This document shows positions 21,001-29,811 of a stretch of 29,882 nt of DNA, one piece after another. Position 1 is the first letter of the stretch. Each line of letters begins with the position of its first letter. The stretch lies in the NCBI GenBank assembly GCA_033557685.1, contig JAWQRN010000424.1, forward strand, positions 1 to 29,882. The letters run 5' to 3'. The translations under genes were made by a program, and so were the position numbers. The notes under the pieces are model-generated. The model made no database searches and had not been told where the DNA came from. It saw only the letters and a list, made by a program, of their open reading frames with translations. Origin of the DNA: Sperchopsis tessellata (taxonomy: Eukaryota; Arthropoda; Insecta; Coleoptera; Hydrophilidae).

Positions 21001-23792
21001 TGTTTGAAAAATGGTTATATTGTATATTGGGAATTTGTATATTTTTTTTTGTTATAACATTTTTTTTTTTAATTATAAGTTTAGTGTATATGTTTTATGT
21101 TAATTTATGTTTCGTCAAGCAGGTTCCTGGCATAGATTACTTAACCTGAGAACTGATAGGCAAAATAAATAATTTGTTGTTACTATGTATATACACAATT
21201 TTATTTTGATATTTTCTTGAATGAAGTTGTTATTATTAGTAGGGGATAGCGATTTTTTAGTTGGAAAGAGTATAAATGCAAACGTTTCTTAGCAACCTTT
21301 GAATTTATTCGACCCTTGTTCTTAATAATTATAACTATTTTGAAATAAACTTAATTTCTTACTTTATCCACACACCCATCTCGCTTGAGCATGTAGTCAA
21401 CAGAAAAGGAAAATTCAAATAACAAATGCAGAATGCAAAAAGACAAGTGCTAATCATAATTTTGTATTATTTTCATTTCAATAATACGTAACCAAATTCT
21501 AGTTATTGCCCAGTGTTTTAATTTAGTAAATTGGTAAACTGTGGGCATTGGGTTGATGTTTTTGGAGAAGGTTTTGAAGAAAAGATGCGATCAAACTAAA
21601 TACCTAATGAATAAAGGTTTACAAATTTATCTGAACAAATGTTAACACGGATTTTGAGAATGAGGTTATTATATATATTATATCATTAGAATAAAGATAC
21701 AGTTTATAGTAAAATTGGTTTCATAAAGCAGCTTTTATAGATAATTATGTCTCAGATCTTAGTATGCAGCCCCATATAGAACTATTCTTTCATTTGTTTT
21801 CGATTAAGTGAATTATGTGAATTTGTTTTGTTATATGACCTAGGTTAGTGAAATTATGATTATGGCAAGCAACAGAGATTACTGGTGCTGCTATGTTTTT
21901 CTTAATTGTAATGTATTCTGGTTGGTAAGTTCATATTTTAACTTAGGTGCGTTTATATTGTACATTTATACTGGGAAATTTTTTTGTTAAGTTGGTATTG
22001 AAAGGACAATTTTTTAAAAATTTTGATTTATTCGGCATGTGGTTTTATTAAGGTGGTTATGGCATTTTGGTGAATAGTTAGGAGGTCTTATGGTTTAAGC
22101 ATTGTTCAATTGAGTAGTGGGTATCCACATAGGCACTTGGATGAGAATATTATTGGAGTTAGTCGGTTTTATTGATGTTAATTTGTATTATCTTGCGTGT
22201 TTATTCAGGTAATTATTTCCATTGAGTGTCAGATGAAATCACATTCTCTGTAAATAGCAAAATGTTCCTCCAGTTTTATTCAGAGCTTTTAATACCGCTT
22301 CATTCCAGTTTGGAATAGCTATCAGTGTGTGAATAGGTAGGTATCTCTTGCACTTTGGTGTTTTTTAAATTTCAGCTGGGCACAATAGACACCACACTGT
22401 ATTCCAATTGGGTTAAAGTTGTGTAACTTTTTAAATTTGTTGTAAAGTCTAGAGTCTAAGTTACAGCATATTTTTGTTTAAGCAAGGATTACTGTTTGAT
22501 AGTTTGTAAGATTAATCTTTTTCCTTGTTGTGTGTAGTAAAGTTGGTTTTTTGCATGACTGTTTTAATGTCTCAAATCTCTTGATCAGTTTTTAGGGTGT
22601 AGGCATTCAAATTGAGATATTTGTGTTGTTCCACAGTGTCACTAGAGTTTTTATGTTGCTACGAACATGTGGGTGGGTAGATTTAAGGGTAAGTCTGCAG
22701 TCTGTAACTGACACAAAAACAAATTACTTATAGTCACTACTTCTTAATAATCAATTAATTGTTGTTTACTATTAAATTTTAACATTACAACTCCTAAGCT
22801 TTTTGTCAATTATATCTTATGACAAATAACAATGTACAACTTTGTTCCAATTTTGTAATATTAATGTGGGCTTACCGTATTAATATTCACATTAGATATT
22901 TTTTCTCGTTTTTAAGTGTTCAATATATTTAAATTTTTGATTTTTTAAATACTCAAAGTTGAAAAGATTTTTTAAATTGAAATAGTTTATATTTACTAGA
23001 AAAAATTCACACTTTTTTTCCATATTTAGAAATAACTTTTACAAAATAGTAAATTTTGGCTTTTTTTTAGGTTTAGGTACATTGGGACAAAACTCTCCTT
23101 TCAAGAGGCAGATGTCACTAAGAGTCAATGATCTTCCAAGCAACACTGAAAGAATTAATGCATATCGTTCAACGACCACACCGACAGGATTGAAAACTGT
23201 TTCGCCTATTCCAGAAAACGTCCCAGCGGATTCAGTGACAGCACTGTGTCAACAATTATCACAAGGTCTAAGTCAATTAACACATAGTGGTTCTGATGAT
23301 TTCAACTTTAACAGTCAATCTTCTGTGAATCAAAACAACTTAACTATATCAATTACGAATACGACGAACACTTTTAACCAGTCTATAACAGCTACACCAA
23401 CTCCGCCACCATCGAGTACGATAACACCAGTCAGTTTAAGTTTTAGTCCAAGTATAAACCGATCTGTAACACCACTGTCCAATCGTTCGCCCAATCACAG
23501 TATAGATTCAAACACGAGCCTCCCAAAACCTGATCAATGGCTTGGTCAAATAGTCAATTCGACCTCTCCAATACCTGGCAAGGTGGACGGCATTTCTATT
23601 CGAAGATCTCTGCCCTTGAGCGCACATTCACGGGCCATGTCTTTGGATTCTGCCGAAACCTTTCCTAGATCGACTCACCCTGATCCGTTTGATGCTGAAT
23701 GGGCCGCGATAGCTGCTCGTCAGAATACAAACAACACAAATCCGTTCTTGTCGTCAAATTCCACACCGCAACCTTTCCAAATTCAGCTTTAG
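8829..23792 (+). CDS. numb: numb, Notch-pathway PTB adaptor (spliced; exons 8829-9035, 12115-12604, 23071-23792)
   Basis: Numb is a membrane-associated adaptor that is inherited asymmetrically by one daughter cell and inhibits Notch through the endocytic machinery (family knowledge). Joining the three exons gives 69 codons, then 163 codons plus 1 base, then 2 bases plus 240 codons, ending in TAG: 472 residues with no frame break. Order in the protein: basic N-terminus MDRLRRSFRDSFRRRK (1-16); PTB domain from about 24 to 168; NPF at 211-213; RQGSFR with Ser230; KRQMSLR with Ser248; an Asn/Ser/Thr-rich linker (about 300-380); DQWLGQIV (387-394); DPF at 437-439; NPF at 456-458; C-terminal FQIQL. 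All are hallmarks of insect Numb. DPF and NPF are AP-2 and EH-domain ligands. The Met at 8829 matches the short-form start of fly Numb and has A at -3. The length is slightly below the fly short form. Introns hold several transposon relics. Identity is secure; exact 5' structure is not. Confidence 0.96.
9036..9510 (+). other. numb intron, 5' part; nothing recognised
   Basis: Begins with donor gtaggt at 9036. No coding or repeat motif identified before the Pro/Gly/Gln relic. Confidence 0.5.
9515..9760 (-). pseudogene. relic of a Pro/Gly/Gln-repeat coding sequence
   Basis: On the minus strand one frame reads KSGQGEHPGQPGQGE then CLEPPSYPGQGG and stops (about 9620 down to 9530). Another nearby stretch reads YSGQPGRNGHP (about 9658-9626), and a further one ATPG with PEQEKA follows (about 9755-9720). 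The plus strand shows the same as spaced copies of caccttgtcc, caccttgccc and aggttgtcct. This looks like a short-period coding repeat of a secreted or structural protein rich in P, G and Q, now broken by stops and shifts. I do not recognise the protein. It could also be a decayed minisatellite without coding history. Confidence 0.4.
9765..10965 (+). other. numb intron; nothing recognised
   Basis: AT-rich with homopolymer A and T tracts near 10385, 10620 and 10845. A 35-codon open frame starts right after an AG at 10700 but has no splice donor. Confidence 0.45.
10971..11256. repeat. foldback: inverted repeat pair within numb intron
   Basis: Left arm 10971 to about 11115 and right arm about 11120 to 11256 are inverted copies. 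Shared landmarks are gggaacaagccaaaatt (11068-11084) against aaattttgacttgttccca (about 11151-11169), the stretch with aatatattaaataca against its inverted form near 11187-11202, and the outer ends catgaatgta against tacattcatg. The loop is only a few bases. A MITE-like or foldback origin is likely. No transposase is nearby. Confidence 0.7.
11481..11617 (-). repeat. third copy of the foldback arm
   Basis: Inverted relative to 10971-11107. gacagaaacac (11481), ccactgtaattttggcttgt then tccca (about 11497-11521), gatttctgtatttaatatat then taac (about 11551-11573) and gagatttaattaaatcaaat then ttcaaaataatac (about 11580-11612) are the complements of successive parts of the left arm. It matches the left arm better than the neighbouring right arm does, so the three arms may derive from one longer element with internal material at 11257-11480. 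Confidence 0.7.
11618..12114 (+). other. numb intron, 3' part
   Basis: AT-rich. A short inverted repeat around 11820-11860 (gaaattcctttaccagtaga, pairing with gcaaaggaatttg) is visible. The sequence ends in a T-rich tract and the acceptor AG at 12113-12114. Confidence 0.5.
12115..12604 (+). CDS. numb: numb exon: rest of PTB domain and first NPF/phospho motifs
   Basis: The acceptor is tttttttttag|ggttct and the donor is agag|gtaaga, with the exon ending in phase 1. It opens GSRRRPVRATLHVSGDGLRVV and runs through [38 protein letters not shown] and [20 protein letters not shown], the core of a Numb-type PTB domain that binds peptide ligands. Then come FTRSGSFRQ (Ser186), NPFAIERPHATPSMLQ and RQGSFR (Ser230). 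Ser230 corresponds to the conserved aPKC site of the family. The linker between the PTB and NPF is short and, unlike fly, lacks low-complexity expansions. Reading through the donor would add about a dozen residues and a stop at 12640, so retention of this intron would truncate the protein. Confidence 0.97.
12890..13480 (-). pseudogene. jockey-like LINE relic, C-terminal end, minus strand
   Basis: On the minus strand, from high to low coordinate, MCGIFVNLSK (about 13455-13425) matches the GIFVDLSKAFD box of jockey-like reverse transcriptases. After a deletion, GILFWG then SAKIFLLQKRAIKVIVGLSY then LSSCRGVFRAYS (about 13278-13165) matches the conserved C-terminal block of such LINEs. A tail with KNMIKFQTYEFQHDYRTR (about 13117-13065) and KSNYMSFYAKSNHITSMII (about 12970-12915) corresponds to the usual HNYNTR and final region. 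Several stops are present. It sits antisense to numb inside the large intron. Confidence 0.68.
13485..14150 (+). other. numb large intron; nothing certain
   Basis: May contain more of the minus-strand LINE upstream of 13480, but no motif was clear enough to call. AT-rich. Confidence 0.4.
14155..14300 (+). repeat. young dispersed repeat, possibly Penelope-like, with hammerhead-like half core on minus strand
   Basis: Starts tgtaatagacttccacgg, includes a tandem 26-bp duplication (14161-14186 and 14187-14212), a small hairpin gtttcc-gggt-ggaaac, then aggctctgacaagtgccgac and gtttcgtccactgttgcaag up to ggacc. Positions 14187-14251 match 29818-29882 at 64 of 65 sites. Read on the minus strand, GTCC, an 11-base loop, GGAC, then GAAAC and GTC lie in the order of hammerhead stem II, GAAA and stem III. 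The CUGAUGA side is not intact in this copy. Hammerhead motifs are known in Penelope-like elements and retrozymes; assignment to either is an inference. Confidence 0.6.
14161..14212 (+). repeat. 26-bp perfect tandem duplication
   Basis: The unit agacttccacggttagtatc plus tgtatg is present twice in direct succession at the 5' part of the dispersed repeat. The copy at 29818 has it once. Confidence 0.97.
14934..14985 (+). repeat. tRNA-like SINE head fragment
   Basis: ggtggtctgtttggtagagc followed by ggctaatgattagcc resembles the first half of a tRNA. TGGTAGAGCGG is a good A-box match, and gctaatgattagc can form an anticodon-type stem. No B box follows at the expected place, so this is a decayed SINE or tRNA fragment and not a functional tRNA. 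Confidence 0.45.
14990..15650 (+). other. numb large intron; nothing recognised
   Basis: AT-rich with no coding motif on either strand. It could include an LTR of the gypsy element that ends near 15930, but I see no LTR boundaries. Confidence 0.35.
15656..15783. repeat. palindromic element, arms about 54 bp
   Basis: Left arm 15656-15710 (tttccggaagataaccgtga through ttttcttctt to aatccacc) and right arm 15730-15783 (ggtggttgaaatttcg through aagaagaa to tatctcccggaaa) are imperfect inverted copies around a 19-base loop. A MITE or foldback is likely. Its position just beyond the gypsy relic may be coincidental. Confidence 0.65.
15930..17140 (-). pseudogene. Ty3/gypsy pol relic (RT end, RNase H, integrase end), minus strand
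   Basis: Read from 17140 downwards, KPLHRLTEPGKTFDSPPECQ then SSFGSLKEKVTTTPILAYPQ then PVGQYIGETDAINIEPEGVL is the junction of RT and RNase H. ERVIRYFSKYQKG then SLEYFHKPLY, and DHTAVTWRLQFRN near 16790, complete RNase H motifs. After a decayed stretch and apparent loss of most of the integrase core, MVERLNRTLKLHLSEMTNI (about 16425-16370) and VWCYNPQRKVELCPKLPPS then EGPYKVTK with INDMIY (about 16150-16045) are the integrase end and GPY/F-type module. Multiple stops make it inactive. The gag, protease and most RT regions are missing, probably through the LINE abutting at about 17145. Confidence 0.85.
17147..19010 (+). pseudogene. jockey-like LINE relic (reverse transcriptase to 3' tail), plus strand
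   Basis: Blocks in order, across frames: CDWDEVLCREDADESYNRFI (about 17236-17297), HVVNLCLTKSVFLLSLKISM then KPIYKNRCKNQIENYHQV (about 17645-17758), SIVRTI-like linker, VDLFRVFDSVFYY (about 17960-17995, the Asp-containing palm box), GLEELHVNL and SLAENKSQ (about 18008-18065), YVNELDNLVDGTAYLYVDDM (about 18148-18210, YVDD catalytic box), WFQNECVEDANS (about 18285-18318), then ALGVITRMIGRKTAIMAYHA then YIQSTMKYDIIFWGGSVEAG with VFILQNKCIRV (about 18457-18620), the conserved C-terminal block. A non-coding tail ends at an ATCT-type simple repeat near 18990-19008. Stops and frameshifts throughout. The endonuclease is missing. Confidence 0.85.
19105..19638. repeat. long palindrome, arms about 250 bp, 15-base loop
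   Basis: Left arm about 19105-19362 and right arm 19378-19638 are inverted copies. The innermost matching segment actatcaattaaataaatt (19344-19362) mirrors aatttatttaattgatagt (19378-19396). Further landmarks are taacattacttga against tcaagtaatgtta, gctagaccccgggttgc against gcaacccggggtctagc, gtatactagg against its inverse, and outer ggctccatatatctttt against aaaagatatatggagcc. Differences are scattered single bases, so both arms are moderately old or were never identical. No transposase or clear target duplication is visible. Inside the numb transcript it would form a long hairpin. Confidence 0.9.
19645..20630 (+). other. numb large intron; nothing recognised
   Basis: AT-rich. An aggtggcaaccctgg string at 20060 resembles ends of insect transposons but is not enough to call. 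Confidence 0.4.
20636..20860 (-). pseudogene. possible GIY-YIG endonuclease fragment of a Penelope-like element
   Basis: The minus-strand frame contains MPKIRIVYIQRKHSTTLQIR then GRSEICEKKTGLYILICKT, followed by a stop. Its order resembles the region before the GIY-YIG domain of Penelope-like elements, where an IRTVF-type string and a linker lead to a TGVYKI-C-x-x-C motif. The second Cys codon position is a TGA stop here and the downstream YIG part is not readable. The match is weak and based on wording only; a chance frame is a real alternative. Confidence 0.3.
20865..23055 (+). other. numb large intron, 3' part; nothing recognised
   Basis: T-rich intronic sequence leading to the polypyrimidine tract and acceptor at 23069-23070. 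Open frames around 20900-21150 are T-rich and hydrophobic by composition and show no conserved motif. Confidence 0.5.
23059..23077 (+). promoter_or_regulatory. tandem splice acceptor of numb terminal exon
   Basis: Two AG dinucleotides lie six bases apart, at 23069-23070 and 23075-23076. Both keep the reading frame. The first gives ...RGLGTLG, the second ...RGTLG, so use of the second would drop Leu-Gly next to the Ser230 motif. The first has the better polypyrimidine tract and matches other insect Numb proteins, which have an aromatic or Leu residue after RG. Use of the second is only a possibility. Confidence 0.5.
23071..23792 (+). CDS. numb: numb terminal coding exon with DPF and NPF endocytic motifs
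   Basis: The acceptor is ggcttttttttag|gtttaggt. The two bases GT complete the split Gly codon, giving RG-LGTLGQNSPFKRQMSLRV. Ser248 in KRQMSLR is the second conserved aPKC/14-3-3-type site of Numb. After NDLPSNTERIN the exon encodes ENVPADSVTALCQQLSQGL (conserved in insect Numb), a Ser/Thr/Asn/Pro-rich disordered stretch, LPKPDQWLGQIVNSTSPIP, a Ser-Arg patch (RRSLPLSAHSRAMSLDS), HPDPFDAEWAAIAARQ and TNPFLSSN, ending QPFQIQL and TAG at 23790-23792. The DPF and NPF motifs recruit AP-2 and Eps15-type EH domains. No further intron is needed because the C-terminus matches that of other Numb proteins. Confidence 0.96.
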
Positions 23793-23855
23793 TAGACTCT
23801 TTCAAAATTATTCTAAGAATAGTAACTTATCATTGTTATAATAATTGTTACACTT

Positions 23856-24003
23856 AATAAATTAGACGGAATTTATATAAATTTTTTTGCTTTCGGCGAT
23901 GTAGGTTATTATTTGTATGTATATATATATATATATATATATCTATCGGCTTTGTTAATAAATAAACTGTGAAATTCTGTGTTATAATAAAAACTGCAAT
24001 AAA
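23856..24003 (+). terminator. candidate numb polyadenylation signals
   Basis: AATAAA hexamers occur at 23856-23861, 23957-23962, 23961-23966 and 23998-24003, beginning 64 bases after the stop codon. In sequence this AT-rich such hexamers are frequent by chance, and more lie further downstream, so none can be named as the functional site. They would allow a very short 3' UTR in addition to longer forms. Confidence 0.35.
23920..23942. repeat. (TA)n microsatellite after numb stop codon
   Basis: TG/TA alternating tract about 130 bases after the stop, within the likely 3' UTR. Confidence 0.85.
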
Positions 24004-27000
24004 TATAGTTGCCGAAAGCAAAGAATAAATCAGATAACATTTATATATCATTGTTAATGTCTTTCATTCCAAGAGGAAACAAATTTTTCTCTAATATGGA
24101 CACTGCATCGAATATTCAAATGGTTTTCTTGAAACGTATGTCTATATTTTTATAATATCTTATATCTTTCAATTAATTTTGTATTTCATGCTAAAAATTA
24201 ATAAAATCGATTATTTATTATTTAACTCCTTAGATGTGTTATAATGAACAATTTTTAACTAATATCTTACTAAAATTTTTTGAAATAAGTAATTTTTCTT
24301 AAATTAGACATGAAAGGGAGTTCATATTATTGAAGGATAAGATTGTACAATCCCTTTTACTAAATTACTTTAATTTTTGTCACTTACGAAATTAAAAGTG
24401 ATAGCTATATAGTTCATCTTAGTTCAACAGTTTAAATGTTCACTAATAGTTTGTACCTATAAAAATTGCTTTTTAAAAGAAGCATATGAAATCCTTTATG
24501 ATGATCATATAATTTAGTCGTAAAACATTTATTGTTTATATCACATTTACTGACAACAAGAATAAGTTAATAAATAGGGTCTTATTTCATTAAAAAAGTA
24601 TGTAGTAACCAGTATTAATCGTATATTACCAGGATTTTGAATGGATTATATTTGGTTTCCTAGCTGGTATAACCTATACAACATTAGTTAATTGTAAAAG
24701 GAATGTATCCAAAGTTAACATTAAATAATCTAATTCTAAAAAATTGAAAATTTTAACGCTACTGCTTTAAAGTAATTCTTTATAATTGTCAATGACATAC
24801 TGTTTTTTTCACGGCTATATTGTCATTGATCTTTGTCTAAACTTTATTTAATTTGAAAAGTTCTATGATTAATGTTTGTTCATTATTGTTGTCATGCACT
24901 TATTTTCTATATTTTTAATAAGGCATTTTTTTCAAATTCTCCTTCAGTTAATAAATTTATTGGTATGATATTGTTTGTGGTGTACCATATTGGAAATAAG
25001 AGTTTTAAAAAGCTTGATATAGTGAAACAAAAATTTCACATTTGAAACAAGATTTCATTTGTGTTGCTTGGACAAACTTGTGCAATGCTATACATATAAT
25101 TTTTAGGATTTTAACATTGTTGACTAGTTGCAAATGTGAATTTATTTAAAAACGTAAATATAGAAAAATTACCTTGCTATCAATATTGTTACTATAGGTT
25201 AAACAATTTTTCCAATCACTAAATTTAACTCAAATTGTTGGCATTTACAAATTGCAGTTGAGCACCAAAAAAATATTCAGTTGGATATAGTGGAACATCT
25301 TTTTGTCTATCACAAATTAAAACCTTATTTTTTTAAATTCTGGCTAAACCAGTTTTCTATTTTAGGAAAAGTGTGTGGTACATAGTTCAGTTGAAAAGCC
25401 AAAATAAAACAAGAAAATTTATAAATTATACATAGCTTTTTTATGTACTATACAAATAGAGGCTAAGTTTTCTGTATATTTAAAATCAATTCATACCAAA
25501 CATATACAAAACTGCATTAGTCTAAAATATATTGATCAGTATTTGAGATTTATAAAGTCGTTTTGGTCGTAAAGTTTTTAATGTTTCAATTAACCAGGCA
25601 GGCATAGCTCCAGTTGCGATGGTTCAACTTGTTGTAATTCACATTTATGACACTTTTCAATATCTTGACATGAAGTGCTCACTTATAAGTATGCTTACCC
25701 TATTTTTGAAAATAAGGCAATCAGATCCCTCTATATTGTTGGACTCTTAAGCCATAAGTAATAATAATTTATATAAATTGATAATAAAGCTTTTTTGTGT
25801 GAACTGGGTTGTTTGACAGATGCTTATCTCTCATAGCTTACACAACACACTTAGTTGCATTAACGAGAGGTGGAATTCCGCACAATGCATAAAAACGCGG
25901 TTTGAAAAAAAAGATGCCAATTTTTTCCTGCACTGGCCATAACAAAGAGAGTCAGTGTTCATTTCATTTATTGATATAAATATTTGTTACATGTTGACCC
26001 AGAAAAATGATCAATCTTTGTACTTTCTTCATGAAAAAATTACCCTGGGCAAAAATTGTTTTCACAAATTTACATTTACATTATCAAAAGGAGCATCATA
26101 ATTATTGGGCAAACAATTATGTATTGGAAAAGAATTACAGTTGACACTATCGGACAGTAATAACTTTTGTGTCCTTTCCTATGCCATAGAAATGTTTATT
26201 CAAACTGAGTTTATAATATAAAAGGTGAATTAACAGCATAATTTCATTCATTGAGAATAAATTAATATATAACTTTTCATGTACTAGTTTACTTGCAAGG
26301 AAATAGTGCATGGTAAATGTGCTTTAATGAGAAACAATCTGTTTTCTTAAATATTCATTAAAATTAAATACTGCTGGTCAGTGATATAAAAGTTGGTGTT
26401 TACTGGGAAAGTCATTTATTCTTATTAAAAAGATATTGAAGCAACTTATATTTCTGTAATATAAGTTTTTAAATAAATACTTGAAATGCCATAGTAACTG
26501 TTTTATGTATTGTTAAGAATGGTAAAAATTGATAATGGTATTCGAGTTGATTGGAAAAAGGTAACACAAAAGTTGATGCACAAATACTAAAAACTAACTT
26601 AAACAAGATATCCATCGTGTATTCTATTTTAGTAAAAGCAATATTATTAAGCTATATAAAATACATTATAGTAAATTGGGATAAACATATCTGGAATATT
26701 TTATTAATATTATGTTATTGAAGCACTTTCAAAGCAATCGTCAGACAGGGATATTAAAGTGTGGTACCTGTATGTTATAGGTGTTTAGAAGCATTTACAT
26801 GTTGACGAACCATATTCCAAATGGAACATTATTATAAGTGAAAAAATTCCTAGGTTTGGTATCCTCTTGCCTGGCATTTTGTTTTCGCACTAGGTGAAAT
26901 CAACTGACTTTAAATAATTTTAACAGCATACGAAATTACATTTACAAATTATTTCTTGAGATACTTACAGATTATATTGTCTGTTTTCTCTATATTAAGT

Positions 27001-28858
27001 TTTTAAAACTAGTAGAAAGAGCTTCTAAAGCTGAAAAGATTTAGATATATGTTAGAAGTCATTTGTTCATTTTGAAATTATTTCAAGTATTATAGTAGAG
27101 CTAAATGCACTATTTTTATATATTTTATCCATTAGGACCAATTATAATATGTGTAAACAAATAGCTAAAAAAAAAAATTGGCTTCAACACTGATCCATGG
27201 TTGCATATAGTCTACTTAGAAAGATTATTTAGTTTTCACTTAAATATTAATATAAAAAGTCACAAATGTGGTGTATAAGTCAGGCTCTCTATTAAAACTT
27301 AGTACGTCTCGTCCCAGATAACAATATTTGACATCAAACTTTTCAATTGATGTATGAAACTTTGTAGAGGTGTTACCTACCTACTTAATCTTCCTTAGTG
27401 ACATGTAATTGTTTGAAACAAATAAAAATTTAAGAAATAAAACTTAGACCAAACACGTACTGATGTTAAATCTTAATAGTTTTTTTTACAGGAAAAGTGA
27501 AACCTCACGAGGTTTTTTGTCATTAATAATTTTTTTTTTTGGGAGTATATATATTCATATTTAGTATTGGTTGTAATTGTACGATTATAGTTTTTTGGCT
27601 TTTATAACAATATAATGTACTTTAACCATATAAGTATAAATATTGCTTAAATTAATAATATTTAAAGCTGTTACTAGGCTTGAATGAGAATTGAACAAGT
27701 TTTTGTGAGCATGCTCAAATCGAATGGTTATATCTTTAGGACATCGTTCTGATGGAATTGTGATTATTTTTTTATTATACTTTCTTAAATTTACGTTTTG
27801 GAGAAGTATATTTTTCAATGTTATGTTCTAAAGGAAACATTGTTTTTTTGTATATATGTGTATTCAATTTTTATGTATAGTTTTTGTATGTATATTATCC
27901 GTTGATTTAATGAAACACTTTACAGTCTTGTATTTTCTAATGGAAAAGTTAAAAGAGTATTTCTTTAGTATTCATGCTAATTATTAATATTATCTAATTT
28001 TTGTTTATTTTATTATTATTAATCGTTTCTTATTTGGTAAGATATCTAGGAGTAGTTATTTATTTTTATTATGAAACAAAACTAAATTCCATGAAAGAAA
28101 TCCAGCATGGACTTAGAAGGTATTTTTTCATTGCATATTGAGAATTGTTGACTGTAACTTCAAGAGTTGCTAGATCTTTAAAACCTCTTAAGTATTATCT
28201 CTAGCCTGCAAGAAAATAATTGTTTGTTATGAGAGTTGAAAGACGAACTGAATAAAGTAACTATATTTTACCCGTGGTAAACAGTGTTAGTCAATGTTTT
28301 TTGGAAATTTTGGATTGACCAAATTTACAATGCATTGATTGATTTTATTGCAGTTATGACTTATCAATTTACTTTAACAAAAGACATTTTTCTCTTGGGA
28401 ATGAGTTAATAACATCTATTTGTAACCGAACTGGCCTGATCGTGTTGAAAATGCCAACTGTTAAATGTTAGATATAATTTATCAGTCATATATTAATTAA
28501 AAGAAAATCTATGTTGGGAATGGTGAAACTAAGCTGTACAATCAATACGCACTACATACAGACTAGTATTAGTAGATTTCGTGAGGGAAAAAGCTTAGCA
28601 ACAAACGAAGAGTTTCATGTAGTGTAGGTAGGGAATTGAGACTATGTACATATTAAAGAATTCAATTCCAGTTCCAGTACTGCATGCGTAAAATTTCTAA
28701 TGTGTAGTAGCATAATTCCTGGTGTTTTTTTGTACCAATAAATTCATTTGTTAAAGTTAAATAAACCAACAAACACTTAAAGAATAGGGATAGAAAGTTT
28801 TAATATTTGATATTTTGATCAAGATTGAAAGATTGTAATCTCATATTATAAACAGTAC

Positions 28859-29790
28859 CGGACAAAATTTAAGGAACCAACAAAACATATACAATTACTT
28901 ATCTATTAGTTTTTAAGTTCATAATGGGTAATTAAAAAAAAAATTTAAGTTTGAATTTATTGAATAAGTTTGTGACAAAATTTAAAGTACGAAATAAAAT
29001 TCATAAAGATTAGGTGAAGTCTAAACAAAATAGTCTTCAGTTAATATTCAGTAGCATAGCCAATTTGGTTATTGAAGGTGACATATTTGTCAATTACATC
29101 TTGCGTAATACTACTCTATATTTCTTGAAATTTCTTAAAAAGTTCAGCCTTATTTTTAAAAATTTACTATAAATTTCACTCCACATATGCATATGCTCTC
29201 AAACCATTACTTTACAATAGAGCTAGTGTGATTTTTGTCATTATTCTGCTGGAAAATCCACTTAAGTGGCATCTCTTCTTCAGTATATGGCAACATCACA
29301 GTTTCTAAAATGATCTAGTACACCTTGTACAAATTCAACTCATGCTCATTGATTTTTCTTTAATATCTGCGGCCTCTTAACTGGTCTTCTGTTAAAAAGG
29401 TTCCGCTCAGCGAGATGTCTCTGAATTGTTCTAGTGCTTAAATTTTAAATGCCAATTGTTGTTGATTTGAGGGGTAGATAATGTTCGATCTTCTTTACTT
29501 TCCCTTACAATGATTTTATTGGTGAGTATTAGTTTTTTCCTTGTTTAAATTTGGCAATCATTCGTGATAATTACACCTTAGCATTGGCACAAAATTTTTC
29601 TTGATTTGTAATCATTGATTATATTTTCTTTCTGTTGAAAAGATAAGTGTCTGCCAGCAGCCATTGTAAACTTATACCATTTTAAATATTTGTATTGTAC
29701 TAAATATTTTAACAAAATTAATAAAATGAAATAAAATATATCAAATATGTTACACATGTTTCTTATTTTTTGGTGCACGAATATTATACC
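28859..29790 (-). pseudogene. Tc1-like transposon relic, minus strand
   Basis: The left terminus on the plus strand is cagtaccggacaaaatttaa then ggaacc (about 28855-28880), a typical Tc1 inverted end. A diverged counterpart (gtttcttattttttggtgca then cga, about 29758-29780) lies at the other side. Between them the minus strand reads MAAGRHLSFQQKENIINDYK near 29663-29604, then TIQRHLAERNLFNRRPVKRP (about 29432-29373), a WIFQQNNDKNHTSSIVK-like block recovered by small frame changes (about 29262-29207), NKAELF (about 29156-29139) and TQDVIDKYVTFNNQIGYATEY near 29108-29046. The central catalytic DE region is largely deleted, so the copy is short (about 0.93 kb) and dead. Confidence 0.78.
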
Positions 29791-29811
29791 ATATTATAAA
29801 AGAGAACTATC

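Larger units (their letters stand above)
23793..28855 (+). other. numb 3' UTR and downstream flank; no genes seen
   Basis: About 5 kb of AT-rich sequence with no open frame of note and, unlike the rest of the window, no transposon relic I can recognise. It holds a (TA)n tract at 23920-23942, many AATAAA hexamers, and scattered UAG-type elements of the kind bound by Musashi (for example near 24420, 24515, 27230, 27560, 28050). A long 3' UTR of numb is plausible because Musashi regulation of numb is known in vertebrates, but in DNA this rich in A and T these short motifs carry little weight. Confidence 0.35.

Noticed and set aside
20643..21149. Three overlapping plus-strand open frames rich in Phe, Leu and Ile (possible membrane protein)
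   Set aside because: T-rich sequence produces hydrophobic frames by composition, and they overlap in different frames with no support for any one of them.
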